From: Streptomyces broussonetiae
Lineage (GTDB): Bacteria > Actinomycetota > Actinomycetes > Streptomycetales > Streptomycetaceae
Assembly: GCF_009796285.1 (NCBI RefSeq)
Contig: NZ_CP047020.1
Coordinates: forward strand, 7,440,001-7,504,000
Direction: 5' to 3'
Length of the DNA: 64,000 nucleotides
The translations under genes were made by a program, and so were the position numbers. This document shows, in pieces, positions 55,765 through 64,000 of this stretch (position 1 is its first letter; every line of letters starts with the position of its first letter). The notes below the pieces were generated by a model, which was given only the letters and a program-made list of their open reading frames with translations, was not told the DNA's origin and did no database searches.

Positions 55765-56247
55765 ATGAAACAGCACACCGTCATCCCCAGTCCCTACGGC
55801 CCCCTCACCCTCGTCGCCGACGACGGCGTGCTGTGCGGCCTGTACATGGAGGGCCAGCGCCACCGCCCGCCGGAGGAGAGTTTCGGCGGCCTCGACGACA
55901 CGCCCTTCGCCGCGGCCGAGGAGCAGCTGTCGGCCTATTTCGCGGGCGAGTTGACCGAGTTCACCCTCGAACTGCGCCTGCACGGAACCCCGTTCCAGCG
56001 CAGCGTCTGGGAGCAGCTCACCCGCATCCCGTTCGGCGAGACCCGCTCCTACGGCGAACTCGCCGACGCCCTCGGCAATCCCCAGGCCTCCCGCGCGGTC
56101 GGCCTCGCCAACGGCAGGAACCCGATCGGCATCATCGTGCCCTGCCACCGGGTCATCGGCGCGGGCGGCGACCTCACCGGATACGGCGGCGGCCTGGACC
56201 GCAAACGCCGGCTCCTGGACTTCGAACGCGGCACGTCCCTCTTCTGA
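55765..56247 (+). CDS. ogt: O6-methylguanine-DNA methyltransferase
   Basis: A 160-residue protein; ATG 55765 has AAGGAC upstream. It contains the alkyl-acceptor motif IIVPCHRVIG, the helix-turn-helix QRSVWEQLTRIPFGETRSYG and NGRNPIG, so it is a complete repair suicide enzyme that removes methyl groups from O6-methylguanine. Length is normal for Ogt. It is downstream of the Ada/AlkA fusion and likely part of one alkylation response. It converges with the sirtuin gene across a hairpin. Confidence 0.95.
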   Translation: MKQHTVIPSPYGPLTLVADDGVLCGLYMEGQRHRPPEESFGGLDDTPFAAAEEQLSAYFAGELTEFTLELRLHGTPFQRSVWEQLTRIPFGETRSYGELADALGNPQASRAVGLANGRNPIGIIVPCHRVIGAGGDLTGYGGGLDRKRRLLDFERGTSLF

Positions 56248-56287
56248 GCGCCGCCAGGCCCTGTCGTCGACAGGACCTAGCCGGCGC
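56248..56287. terminator. Hairpin between ogt and the sirtuin gene
   Basis: CCTGTCG-T-CGACAGG (56260-56274) forms the inner stem, with outer GCGCCG (56248-56253) and CGGCGC (56282-56287). It overlaps the sirtuin stop and lies between convergent genes. There is no clear T-tract, so it is a putative bidirectional terminator. Confidence 0.5.
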
Positions 56288-57017
56288 CGTACTCCGCGGC
56301 CATCCGACCGAGCAGGGCGGGCAGGGCGGTGCCGATCGGCTCGCGTACGATCTCGTCGGCGATCTCGTCGTAGGGCGTCGGCTCGGCGTTGACGATGACC
56401 AGCCGGGCGCCGTGGTCGGCGGCGACTGCGACCAGTCCGGCGGCGGGCTGCACCTGCAGGCTGCTGCCGACGGCGAAGAACACGGTGCACGCCTTGCTGA
56501 TCCCCACGGCCTCGCCGAGGACGACCGGATCGAGCCGCTCGCCGAACATCACGGTGGCCGACTTCAGGATGCCTCCGCACACCAGGCAGGCGGGATCCTC
56601 CTCGCCGGCCTCGACCCGGGCGAGGGCGTCCTCCATCGGCCCGCGTGCATGACATCCGGTGCACACGAAACTCCGTGCGCTGCCGTGCAGTTCGAGCACC
56701 TTGCGGGCGGGCATGCCGGCGAGCTGGTGCAGCCCGTCCACGTTCTGTGTGATGACCCGGACCGGGATGCCGGACTTCTCCAGGTCGGCGACGGCGCGGT
56801 GGGCCGCGTTCGGCTCGGCCTGCAGCGTGCGGTTCTTGCGGCGCATCTGCCAGGACCGCCGCCGGATCTCCGGATCGGCCATGTAGTACTCGTACGTGAC
56901 GAGCTTCTCCGCCTCCGGATCCCGCCGCCACAGTCCGTTCGGACCGCGGTAGTCGGGAATCCCGGAATCGGTGGAGATCCCCGCGCCACTGAGTATGGCC
57001 ACGAGAGGGCTGTTCAT
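56277..57017 (-). CDS. Sir2-family NAD-dependent protein deacylase (sirtuin)
   Basis: A 246-residue protein with the Sir2 core: GAGISTDSGIPDYRGPNG, TQNVDGLHQLAG, ELHGS with the catalytic His, two Zn CxxC pairs (FVCTGCHARG, ACLVCGG), FGERLDP, and GSSLQVQPAAGLV. The His and cysteines are complete, so deacylation is expected rather than a pure SirTM transferase. It uses NAD and makes O-acetyl-ADP-ribose, for which the macrodomain enzyme at 51517-52026 would be a consumer. ATG 57017 has no strong ribosome site. Confidence 0.92.
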   Translation of the reverse strand: MNSPLVAILSGAGISTDSGIPDYRGPNGLWRRDPEAEKLVTYEYYMADPEIRRRSWQMRRKNRTLQAEPNAAHRAVADLEKSGIPVRVITQNVDGLHQLAGMPARKVLELHGSARSFVCTGCHARGPMEDALARVEAGEEDPACLVCGGILKSATVMFGERLDPVVLGEAVGISKACTVFFAVGSSLQVQPAAGLVAVAADHGARLVIVNAEPTPYDEIADEIVREPIGTALPALLGRMAAEYGAG

Positions 57018-57109
57018 GGACTGAGAGTAGGGCGCCTGCCGAGTCGGAGCGAGCGAATACCGGGTGGCTCCGCGTGCAGCGTCCACCCTTGCGGTCCGAC
57101 CGGCGGCGG

Positions 57110-57973
57110 TCAGCCCGCGACGGGAGTCTCGGGCTCCATCTCGTAGGAGTGCTGGATGGCCTGATGCCGGGTCCCGAGGCCATCCGTGACCTTGCGCTCC
57201 CAGGGAACCTGCTGGAGGTGCTTGGTCTCGTCGATCATCGACGTGGGCTCCAGATTGCGGAAGCTGTCGACTTCTCCGGCAGCGACGGACGTCAATGTCG
57301 CGTAGACCGGTTCCGGGTCGAACTGCGCGCGGGGGAAGGCGAGCTTGGAGTAGTCGAAGAGCCGCTCGGAGGGGTCGTCCTCCCAGCTCTCCCAGGTCTG
57401 GAACATCCGGTCGTTGAATCCGGTCAGGAACGGCCCCGGATTGACCGTGGCGACTTCGATGTTGTGCTCCTGCAGCTCGTAGGCCATGGTTTCGGCGATC
57501 GCCTCGACCGCATGCTTGGACGCGGAGTAGATGCCGGTGAAGGGGTTGACGTTCAGTCCCTCCCGGGAGGAGACCCACACGATTCTTCCGGCGCCGCGCT
57601 TGACCATCTGCTTGGCGATCCCCTGGGTGAGGAGCAGCGGTCCGGTGACGTTGACCTCGAACTGGTGCCGGATGTTGGGTGCGGGAATGTCGACCGTTGA
57701 GCCGCCTTCGCCGACTCCCGCGTTGTTCACGAGGATCTCCACACCCCAGTCCAGAGCTTTGCGACGGTCGCCGTCGTTGGTGACGTCGAGCTTCTCGACC
57801 TGCAGGCTCACCCCTCGCTCGGCAGCCTGCCGCTTGAGCGTCTGCACCTGGGCGTAGATCTCCACTGCGGCGATCACGGAGAATCCCTTCTCCGCCAACC
57901 GCATGGCGGCTTCATGTCCGAAGCCGGTACCCGCTCCCGTGATGAGGACCTTCTTGAGTGCTGCACTGGCCAT
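57110..57973 (-). CDS. Short-chain dehydrogenase/reductase
   Basis: A 287-residue SDR. It has the NAD(P)-binding GAGTGFGHEAAMRLAEKG, NNAGVGEGG, and the active-site Ser-Tyr-Lys set in VWVSSREGLNVNPFTGIYSA followed by SKHAVE (Tyr-x3-Lys). ATG 57973 has AAGGAAG upstream. It forms a probable operon after the alpha/beta hydrolase and FUSC genes (37 and 21 base gaps). The substrate is unknown; the C-terminal DPSERLFDYSKLAFPRAQFD region is variable between family members. Confidence 0.92.
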   Translation of the reverse strand: MASAALKKVLITGAGTGFGHEAAMRLAEKGFSVIAAVEIYAQVQTLKRQAAERGVSLQVEKLDVTNDGDRRKALDWGVEILVNNAGVGEGGSTVDIPAPNIRHQFEVNVTGPLLLTQGIAKQMVKRGAGRIVWVSSREGLNVNPFTGIYSASKHAVEAIAETMAYELQEHNIEVATVNPGPFLTGFNDRMFQTWESWEDDPSERLFDYSKLAFPRAQFDPEPVYATLTSVAAGEVDSFRNLEPTSMIDETKHLQQVPWERKVTDGLGTRHQAIQHSYEMEPETPVAG

Positions 57974-58010
57974 GGTGGTGTGCTTCCTTTCGTATTGCCG
58001 GATCCAGCCG

Positions 58011-58538
58011 TCATCGCCCGGCTGTCCACTTGCCGATCTGTTGCACAACGGTCAGCGTGACAATTCCTGCGGCTACGCCGACGGAGGTGTCCACCAGACG
58101 CAACAGCGGCTGTTTCCAGGCCCCGTGCGGGCTCAGCCCCGCGACGACCATGACGACAGTGGTGGTGATGGCCGCGGTGGCCTCGTCGCCGGGCCGCCCG
58201 ACCAGCCCGGGCACCAGGACGCTCAAAGCCACGAGCAGGGCGAGACCCCAGGCGTGGAACGGCAGGAACGCGAGGTAGACCAGACACAGTACGAAGCTGA
58301 TGAGCGTCGCCGACATACGGGTGATCGCCGCTGCCAGGCTCCTCCTCCTGCATTCCCGGACCACGAAAATCGCGGAGATCGCGGCCCACATGCCGCCGAT
58401 CTGGCCGTCCTCGTACGGCTGATGAGCGCTCGACCACAGTCTGGTGGCCGCCCAGTAGCTCAGCAGACTGGCCAGGCCGACCTCGACCGAGTACGCCAGC
58501 AGCTTCGCGTTCGCTGCCTTGGGTGAACGCGTTCTCAC
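58011..58538 (-). CDS. FUSC-family membrane protein (short)
   Basis: A 175-residue protein starting at GTG 58538. About five hydrophobic segments (SVEVGLASLLSYWAA, GMWAAISAIFVV, LISFVLCLVYLAFLPF, GLALLVALSVLVPGLVG, ITTTVVMVVAGL) and the motif GGMWAAISAIFV match fusaric-acid resistance FUSC domains. It is short for a full-length transporter, which usually carries two such modules, so it may act as a dimer or with a partner. It lies between the SDR and the hydrolase. Confidence 0.75.
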   Translation of the reverse strand: MRTRSPKAANAKLLAYSVEVGLASLLSYWAATRLWSSAHQPYEDGQIGGMWAAISAIFVVRECRRRSLAAAITRMSATLISFVLCLVYLAFLPFHAWGLALLVALSVLVPGLVGRPGDEATAAITTTVVMVVAGLSPHGAWKQPLLRLVDTSVGVAAGIVTLTVVQQIGKWTAGR

Positions 58539-58559
58539 GGCAACTTTCCGACCGCCGCT

Positions 58560-59402
58560 TCAGGATCCACCGGAGTCGCGGGCCGCGCTCACGATGAGAT
58601 CCGTGACCGCCTGGGGGTGGGAGACCAGGGACACGTGCGAGGAGTTGATCTCCACCGTCCTGCGCGCATGTGCGCGCTTGGCCTCGTACCGCTCGAGGCC
58701 CGGGTCGATGGCCCTGTCCTGACTGCCGACGAGGACGTAGACCGGCTTGTCCCGCCAGGCCGCCGCGGTGAGCTTGTCGGTGAACGCCGACTGCGCGATC
58801 GGGCGCTGCGTCGCCGCCATGATGGACGCCTGTTGCTGCGGGAGGTCCTGGGCGAAGGTCGCGTGGAGCTTGGCGGCTTGGAGGTACACGTCCGTGCCCG
58901 TGGTGCCGTCGCCGTTGCGGAACGGCACTTGTTTGAACGCCTTGGTGATCGGGGCGGCCGGGAACCTGCCGGAGAGGCCGGCGAACGACTCGCCCTTGTC
59001 CGGCATGATCGCGTTGACGTAGACCAGCGCCTTGACGGTGTCGAGCCCGGCGGCGGCCTGCGAGATCACCTCGCCGCCGTAGGAGTGTCCGACGAGGACG
59101 ATCGGCCCTTTGATGGTCTTCAGGAAGCTGTTCAGGTAGGTCGAGTCCTTGGGTATGCCGCGCAGCGTGTTGGGCGGGGCGACGACCTGGTAGCCGTCCT
59201 GCTGCAGGCGCTGCACCACTTCGTTCCAGCTGGACCCGTCGGCGAACGCTCCGTGCACGAGCACCACGGTCGGCTTCTGGCCTTGCGGGGCGCCGCCGAG
59301 ACTGTCCGCGCTGTGAGTCGACGCCACGGTCAGGGCGGAGAGGACCGCCACTGCGAGGGCCAGTCTGCCCTCGCCTGATTTCGAGATCCTGGAGGCGTTC
59401 AT
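58560..59402 (-). CDS. Secreted alpha/beta hydrolase (EstC-type)
   Basis: A 280-residue protein. A signal peptide (about 12-33) precedes the alpha/beta hydrolase with VVLVHGAFADGSSWNEVV, the nucleophile elbow VGHSYGGEV, an acid in YVLVGSQDRAIDP and the His in SSHVSLVSHPQAV. ATG 59402 has AAGGAAG upstream. It is the first gene of the minus-strand operon with FUSC and SDR. The family includes esterases and C-C hydrolases; the substrate is unknown. Confidence 0.88.
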   Translation of the reverse strand: MNASRISKSGEGRLALAVAVLSALTVASTHSADSLGGAPQGQKPTVVLVHGAFADGSSWNEVVQRLQQDGYQVVAPPNTLRGIPKDSTYLNSFLKTIKGPIVLVGHSYGGEVISQAAAGLDTVKALVYVNAIMPDKGESFAGLSGRFPAAPITKAFKQVPFRNGDGTTGTDVYLQAAKLHATFAQDLPQQQASIMAATQRPIAQSAFTDKLTAAAWRDKPVYVLVGSQDRAIDPGLERYEAKRAHARRTVEINSSHVSLVSHPQAVTDLIVSAARDSGGS

Positions 59403-59948
59403 GTGCTTCCACTTCCTTGGCGTACGAGGTGGAGAGCCGACGTTGGGTGTCTTTTCGCGGTCGGTGTCCCGCGCGAAGTGGGCAGGAACATGGGTTCTGG
59501 CGTCGGTCACCGCAGCCGCCGATATCGGATACGGCCATGGTCGCGTGTCCGCGCTTGTCGTGCATCCGGTGCCGTGCGAGCTGCGGCTTCCGGGGACCCG
59601 GCGGTGAGCGCGCTGTTTCGCGGGCCTGTCAGGTGCGCACGGGTGAATTGCGGGCCCCAACCCGCGGCCCTATCGTCGATCCATGGCGATTGCAACGACG
59701 GGACCTGTCGTTGTGGCGGGCCAGGACGGGGCGAACGGGTGCGTCGGTGCGGGGACCCCCCTTGGACGGCGTCGAACAGAGCGGCTGTGGCAGCGGGTTC
59801 GGCCGGGAGCCTGAACTCCCGGATACCGGGCGGCAGTCGACACCGCGCCCTCCTCGGTGCCAAGGAGCCGGCCGGGGGCGGCCAACCGAGCAGCCTCGAA
59901 CTCGCGTGCAACGCCTGAGGCCTGGCGACAGAGGCGAGGGAGGAAACG
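59403..59948. other. Divergent intergenic region, no gene seen
   Basis: About 546 bases between the divergent hydrolase and isomerase-like genes. Open frames on both strands lack ribosome sites and family similarity. The part near 59500-59560 is less GC-rich and may hold promoters for both sides. No repeat or hairpin stands out. Confidence 0.5.
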
Positions 59949-60746
59949 ATGACCCGTGCCGGCATCGCCGCCGCGCGCGCGAGCACGGCGCACCTGGCGG
60001 AGATCGTCCCCCAGGTCGACGACGAGCAGTGGGACCTGCCGTCTGCGTGCGCCGGCTGGCGCGTGATCGACGTGGTGGCCCACCTCGCGGCCCTCGCCTC
60101 CGAGGCGGTGGACCCGCCACCGCCCGATCCCACACTGCCGAAGAACCGCGAGCGCTACCACGACCTGCGCGTCGACGAACGCCGTGGCTGGAGCCACGCC
60201 CAAGTCCTCGACGAGTGGCGGCGCAGCACCCCTCGGCAGCTGGACCTCCTGGAAGCGGCCCAGGAACCCCCCGGGGCCGACGAGCCCGTCGGGGTGCCGG
60301 GGCTCGGGACGTATCCGCGCCACCTCCTGGCGAACACCATGGCGTTCAACGTCTTCTGCCACCTGCGCAACGACATGCTCGCCCCGGACGGCCCGCTCCC
60401 ACTCACCCTGCCGGAACCGACCGACGGCCTGGTCGCCCCCGCCGTCGACTTCATGCTCGCCGGCCTTCCCCAGATGCAGGGGCCCGAACTCACCGCCACC
60501 GTCCGCAGGCCTCTCGTCCTCGACCTGACCGGGCCGGGCGCCACCACCGTCACCGTCCTGCCCGCGACCGGTCCGGACGGGCTGCTGACCGTGGCACCCG
60601 GTGCGGACGCCACCACCCGGGTCCACAGCACGGCGCTCGACTTCATCGCGTGGGCCACCACCCGCAAGCCCTGGCGCGACCACTGCCGCATCACGGGGGA
60701 CGCATCCGCCGCGACACCGTTCCTCGACTGCCTCAACATCATTTAG
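59949..60746 (+). CDS. Maleylpyruvate isomerase family, mycothiol-dependent (DinB-like)
   Basis: A 265-residue protein; ATG 59949 follows GGGAGGAAACG. The N-terminal mycothiol-dependent isomerase fold has PSACAGWRVIDVVAHLAALAS, and a C-terminal domain ends with WATTRKPWRDHCRI. The metal His of the DinB-like fold is in VVAHL and in NVFCHLRNDM. Mycothiol is specific to actinobacteria. Members isomerise maleylpyruvate or act as mycothiol S-transferases; the neighbours do not tell which. Confidence is good for the family only. Confidence 0.85.
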   Translation: MTRAGIAAARASTAHLAEIVPQVDDEQWDLPSACAGWRVIDVVAHLAALASEAVDPPPPDPTLPKNRERYHDLRVDERRGWSHAQVLDEWRRSTPRQLDLLEAAQEPPGADEPVGVPGLGTYPRHLLANTMAFNVFCHLRNDMLAPDGPLPLTLPEPTDGLVAPAVDFMLAGLPQMQGPELTATVRRPLVLDLTGPGATTVTVLPATGPDGLLTVAPGADATTRVHSTALDFIAWATTRKPWRDHCRITGDASAATPFLDCLNII

Positions 60747-60832
60747 CGGCCGAGCCCAGGCCGGCGCGGCCCGGCCCGGCCCGTGTGAACGGAGGTCGGC
60801 CGTCGTCGGAGACACCGGGGAGCCGGGGCCGG

Positions 60833-61327
60833 TCACGCCACTCGGTGGCCGTTCTCCAGCTCAGCCGTGCCGGAGCCGTCCGCGAGGACGTCCAGGGCGG
60901 TCAGGACGCGGCGGCCGAGCGCGCCGGGGAGGTGGGCGGTGATCTCCTCGCGGGAGACCAGGCGCCAGGACAGCAGCTCCTCCTCCTGCAGCCGGATGGC
61001 CTTCAGGTCCGACTCCTGCAGGACACCGCCGTCGTACAGGTACGCCACCAGCGGCGGCCGGCCCTCACCGTGCGACCAGTCCACGGCCAGCAGCCGCCCC
61101 AGCCCGCGGTCGAGGCCGATCTCCTCCAGCGTCTCGCGGCGCGCGCCCTCGCGCGGGGTCTCGCCGTCGTCGGACTCGATGGTGCCGCCCGGGAGAGCCC
61201 AGCCCTCGCGGTAGTTCGGCTCGACGAGCAGGACCCGTCCCTCGGCGTCCCGGAAGAGCGCGGCGGCACCGGCGAGGACCCGGGGCAGGCCCGCGATGTA
61301 GGCGGCGAAGTCAGAAGTCGTGGTCAT
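60833..61327 (-). CDS. NUDIX hydrolase
   Basis: A 164-residue protein with a complete NUDIX box (GGTIESDDGETPREGARRET then LEEIGLD). The N-terminal VLLVEPNYREGWALPGGTIE is typical of nucleoside diphosphate-X hydrolases that clear ADP-ribose, dinucleotides or damaged nucleotides. It lies 28 bases after the ADP-ribosylglycohydrolase gene on the same strand, so an ADP-ribose substrate is plausible but unproven. It converges with the isomerase-like gene. Confidence 0.9.
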   Translation of the reverse strand: MTTTSDFAAYIAGLPRVLAGAAALFRDAEGRVLLVEPNYREGWALPGGTIESDDGETPREGARRETLEEIGLDRGLGRLLAVDWSHGEGRPPLVAYLYDGGVLQESDLKAIRLQEEELLSWRLVSREEITAHLPGALGRRVLTALDVLADGSGTAELENGHRVA

Positions 61328-61355
61328 TGAGGAAGCCTAACCAGCCGCCGGACGG

Positions 61356-62465
61356 CTACGGCCCGGCCGCCGCCAGGCGCAGGGTGCGTTCGGCCAGCGC
61401 ACTGATCCGTACTCCGTCGAAGCCGGACACCGCACTGCGCACCGTGTCCTGCAACGGCTGCGTCCACCGGGCGGGAATCGCGGCCGCGCCGGTGCGGACC
61501 CCGGCCACCGACCCGGCGGTCGCCGCGTTGGAGTCGGTGTCCAGGCCGCCACGCACGGCCAGGGCGAGGGTCCGGGTGAAGTCGTCGTCGCCGTAGAGCA
61601 GCGCGGCGGTGAGCACGGCGGCATTGGGGACGGTGTGGATCCAGCCGAGCCCGGGGGTCTCCCCGGCCACCGTGGCCAGGGTCTCCTGCCAGGGCAGAGC
61701 GGAGTCGTGCAGCGCCGCGACCCGCCGTACGGTACGGGCGAGCCTGCTGCCCGCCGGGATCACGCCGAGCGCGCTCTCCAGTGCGTCCCGCACGCTCGGC
61801 GCGGTGAACGCCGCCGCGATCAGCGCCGCCGCCCACATGGCGCCGTACACCCCGTTTCCGGTGTGCGACAGCACCGCGTCCCGACGGGCCAGACCGGCGG
61901 CGCGGGCCGGGTCGCCCGGGCAGGTCCAGCCGTGGATGTCGGCGCGGATCAGCGCCCCGATCCACTCCTGGTACGGGTTGTGGTACGTCGCCGTCAGCGG
62001 CGGTCTGAGCCCGTCGACGAGATTGCGGTACGCCACCCGTTCCGCGGTGAAGGTCTGCAGGTACGGCAGTCTGAGCAGCCACAGGGCGCCGACCTGCTCG
62101 GTGCTGAAGCCGAAGCCGTGGGTCTCCAGCAGGTCCAGGCCGAGGATGGTGTAGTCCACGTCGTCGTCCCGGCAACTGCCCTGGATCCGGCCGCGTACGC
62201 AGGCGCGCCACTCCGGGCGCAGCACGGCCCGGTCGGCCGGGTCGGTGGGCTCGGGCAGATAGTCGGTGAGCGGCAGGGCTTCGGCCCTTTGCAGATAGCG
62301 GTCGATACGGGCGCGGGTCCACACCTCGCCCTGTTCGACCGGCTTGCCGAGCATGTTGCCCGCGATCCGGCCGAGCCAGCCGCCGTGGATACGGTCGGCG
62401 AGGTCCGGCCCGGTGCGGCCGGCGGCGTCGGCGGACGGGGCGGCCGTGGTGGGCTGCGGGGTCAT
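61356..62465 (-). CDS. ADP-ribosylglycohydrolase family protein (DraG-like)
   Basis: A 369-residue all-alpha protein. The dinuclear metal centre is visible: SCRDDDVDYTILGLD early and LDTDSNAATAGSVAGVRTG late. The N-terminus (HGGWLGRIAGNMLGKPVEQ) is typical of DraG/ARH enzymes, which remove ADP-ribose from proteins or DNA. It is read just before the NUDIX gene and faces away from glycerate kinase. With the macrodomain and sirtuin it gives this region an ADP-ribose theme. Confidence 0.92.
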   Translation of the reverse strand: MTPQPTTAAPSADAAGRTGPDLADRIHGGWLGRIAGNMLGKPVEQGEVWTRARIDRYLQRAEALPLTDYLPEPTDPADRAVLRPEWRACVRGRIQGSCRDDDVDYTILGLDLLETHGFGFSTEQVGALWLLRLPYLQTFTAERVAYRNLVDGLRPPLTATYHNPYQEWIGALIRADIHGWTCPGDPARAAGLARRDAVLSHTGNGVYGAMWAAALIAAAFTAPSVRDALESALGVIPAGSRLARTVRRVAALHDSALPWQETLATVAGETPGLGWIHTVPNAAVLTAALLYGDDDFTRTLALAVRGGLDTDSNAATAGSVAGVRTGAAAIPARWTQPLQDTVRSAVSGFDGVRISALAERTLRLAAAGP

Positions 62466-62615
62466 GGTGGGGATCTACCCGCTTTCCCCAGGCCGCTCCC
62501 AGCCGCTTCCCAGCCTTCGGTCGGGGCATGACGGCGGGGGCCTGCTGAGGTTAAGGTCGCAGCGGCGCGACTGGCCCTGACGTGCGCGGGGCCCGGAGAG
62601 CAAGGGGAAAGCAAG

Positions 62616-63767
62616 GTGGCTCACGCTGCAGTGGACGAGACCCGTCGGGTGCTCATCGCCGCGGACAAGTTCAAGGGCTCGCTGACGGCCGTACAGGTCG
62701 CCGAGCGGGTGACGGCCGGGCTGCGCCGGGTCGTACCGGACCTCGAGGTCGAGGCGCTGCCCGTGGCCGACGGTGGCGACGGCACCGTGGACGCGGCGGT
62801 CGCGGCCGGTTTCGAGCGGCGCGAGGTGCGCGTCGCCGGGCCGCTGGGCCAGGAGGTGACGGCCGCGTACGCGCTGCGCGGCGACACCGCGGTCGTGGAG
62901 ATGGCCGAGGCGAGCGGTTTGCAGCGGCTTCCGGCCGGTGTCTTCGCGCCCCTGACCGCCTCGACGTACGGCTCCGGGGAGCTGCTGCGGGCCGCGCTGG
63001 ACGCGGGCGCGCGGACGATCGTGTTCGGTGTCGGCGGCAGCGCCACCACGGACGGCGGCGCGGGGATGCTGGCGGCGCTGGGCGCCCGGTTCCTGGACGA
63101 GGACGGCGAGCCGGTGCCGCCGGGCGGCGGGGGGCTGGCCGACCTGGCCGCCGCCGACCTCTCCGGCCTGGACCCGCGCCTGTCCTCGGTGGAGCTGGTC
63201 CTGGCGAGCGACGTCGACAATCCGCTGACCGGCCCCAAGGGCGCACCGGCCGTCTACGGCCCGCAGAAGGGCGCCTCGCCGGACGACGTGGCGACCCTGG
63301 ACGCGGCGCTCGCGCACTTCGCGAAGGCGCTGGAGGCGGCCGTGGGGCCGCAGGCCGCCGAGTACGCGGCGGCGCCGGGCGCGGGTGCCGCGGGAGGCAT
63401 CGGATACGGCGCCCTGCTGCTGGGCGCCCGCTTCCGCCCCGGCATCGAGGTCATGCTGGACGTGCTGGGCTTCGCACCGGCGCTTGGGCGGGCATCGCTG
63501 GTGATCACCGGTGAGGGGTCGCTGGACGAGCAGACGCTGCACGGGAAGGCGCCGGCGGGGGTCGCCGCGGCCTCACGCTCCGCGGGCAAGCCCGTGGTGG
63601 CGGTGTGCGGGCGGCTCGCGCTGGAGCCTGCGGCGCTCGAGCGGGCCGGGATCGGGCGGGCGTACCCGCTGACGTCGGTCGAGCCGGACGTGGCCAGGTG
63701 CATCGCCGATGCGGGGCCGATCCTTGAGCAGGTCGCCGCCCGCATCGCCGAGGACCACCTGCGCTGA
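62616..63767 (+). CDS. Glycerate kinase
   Basis: A 383-residue protein starting at GTG 62616 behind AAGGGGA. It has the GarK-type pattern: LIAADKFKGSLTAVQVAERV, LPVADGGDGTVDAAVAAGFE, FGVGGSATTDGGAGMLAALG, LASDVDNPLTGPKGAPAVYG, GAGAAGGIGYGALL and ITGEGSLDEQTLHGKAP. It phosphorylates glycerate to 2- or 3-phosphoglycerate. The length matches the family. A strong bidirectional terminator follows. Confidence 0.95.
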   Translation: MAHAAVDETRRVLIAADKFKGSLTAVQVAERVTAGLRRVVPDLEVEALPVADGGDGTVDAAVAAGFERREVRVAGPLGQEVTAAYALRGDTAVVEMAEASGLQRLPAGVFAPLTASTYGSGELLRAALDAGARTIVFGVGGSATTDGGAGMLAALGARFLDEDGEPVPPGGGGLADLAAADLSGLDPRLSSVELVLASDVDNPLTGPKGAPAVYGPQKGASPDDVATLDAALAHFAKALEAAVGPQAAEYAAAPGAGAAGGIGYGALLLGARFRPGIEVMLDVLGFAPALGRASLVITGEGSLDEQTLHGKAPAGVAAASRSAGKPVVAVCGRLALEPAALERAGIGRAYPLTSVEPDVARCIADAGPILEQVAARIAEDHLR

Positions 63768-63805
63768 GCCTGTGGGGCGCTGCCCCCTGGTGGGTCACAC
63801 AAGCA

Positions 63806-63840
63806 AGGGGCCCCGGACCAGCAGATGGTCCGGGGCCCCT
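63806..63840. terminator. Strong bidirectional hairpin terminator
   Basis: A perfect 15-base stem (63806-63820 with 63826-63840) and a five-base loop GCAGA lie between the glycerate kinase gene and a convergent membrane gene. It starts 38 bases after the glycerate kinase stop. The sequence after it is not T-rich, as usual in Streptomyces. Confidence 0.9.
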
Positions 63841-63853
63841 CGTGCATGCGCCG

Positions 63854-64000
63854 CTACGGCAGCTGCGCCGCGCGCGCCTCACGCCGGTTGTCGCGGAAGT
63901 TGTTCACCCGCCGGGCCGTGGCGAACAGGGGAATCACCGCGCCCATGACCAGCTGCAGCGCACAGCCCGTCTGGAGCAGCAGCTGCCCGCTCGGGGCGTC
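63854..64000 (-). CDS. C-terminal end of a membrane protein, cut by window edge
   Basis: About 48 residues are visible on the minus strand, ending SGQLLLQTGCALQLVMGAV, IPLFATARRVNNFRDNRREA then RAAQLP and a TAG stop. One hydrophobic helix and a basic tail suggest a polytopic membrane protein. The start and most of the protein lie beyond the window. I cannot name the family. Confidence 0.55.
   Translation of the reverse strand, partial: DAPSGQLLLQTGCALQLVMGAVIPLFATARRVNNFRDNRREARAAQLP

Noticed and set aside
44940..57017. A lipoylation-dependent SirTM/macrodomain system linking the lipoate ligase, macrodomain and sirtuin
   Set aside because: The sirtuin keeps the catalytic His and zinc cysteines of a deacylase, no GcvH-like protein is present, and the three genes are kilobases apart.

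Overview
The window is very GC-rich with strong third-codon GC bias and carries hallmark Streptomyces content: an Asp23/AmaP operon, a mycothiol-dependent isomerase-like protein, an F420-type LLM oxidoreductase, a WXG100-type cluster, SpoIIE phosphatases with GAF and ANTAR regulators, and leaderless promoters. It is best read as a chromosomal segment of a Streptomyces species, part accessory and part conserved. No rRNA, tRNA or CRISPR array was found.

Layout. 1-12.4 kb is an envelope and stress-signalling zone: a slipin, an inverted pair of DUF5994 genes, two SpoIIE phosphatases, an Asp23/AmaP operon (minus strand) divergent from an ECF sigma factor operon, an ANTAR protein, and decayed genes (a GAF protein, an ATP-dependent DNA ligase). 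12.4-15.0 kb is an IS110 zone: one intact transposase and one in-frame deletion derivative, head to head. 15.0-21.6 kb holds a PcaDC fusion, a metallo-beta-lactamase-fold protein, exonuclease III, a small conserved protein and a four-gene glutamate-type ABC importer. 21.6-31.6 kb holds a secreted CocE/X-Pro type hydrolase, gamma-glutamyltransferase, a ClpC-like unfoldase, a methionine aminopeptidase divergent from an XRE regulator, and a repeat-containing protein. 31.8-40.7 kb is a pyrimidine/hydantoin catabolic cluster. 40.7-46.6 kb holds a lipoprotein, a five-gene overlapping WXG100-type operon, a rearranged lipoate ligase and a membrane-anchored unknown. 46.7-64.0 kb holds a second gamma-glutamyltransferase, inositol monophosphatase family, FAD oxidoreductase plus macrodomain, a MetF-like reductase, alkylation repair (Ada/AlkA fusion and Ogt), a sirtuin, an SDR/FUSC/hydrolase operon, a NUDIX protein, an ADP-ribosylglycohydrolase and a glycerate kinase.

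How genes work together. In the catabolic cluster an NCS1 permease would import a pyrimidine or hydantoin, the dihydropyrimidinase opens the ring, two paralogous carbamoylases release a beta-amino acid, and an aminotransferase removes its nitrogen, under a PucR regulator. The usual dihydropyrimidine dehydrogenase is absent and an LLM flavin/F420 oxidoreductase sits in its place; this is the strongest candidate here for an undescribed biochemical step. The second system of note is the Asp23/AmaP operon facing an ECF sigma operon whose second gene looks like a zinc anti-sigma motif joined to an Asp23-like domain. The region also has unusually many NAD and ADP-ribose related enzymes (sirtuin, macrodomain, ADP-ribosylglycohydrolase, NUDIX) within 12 kb.
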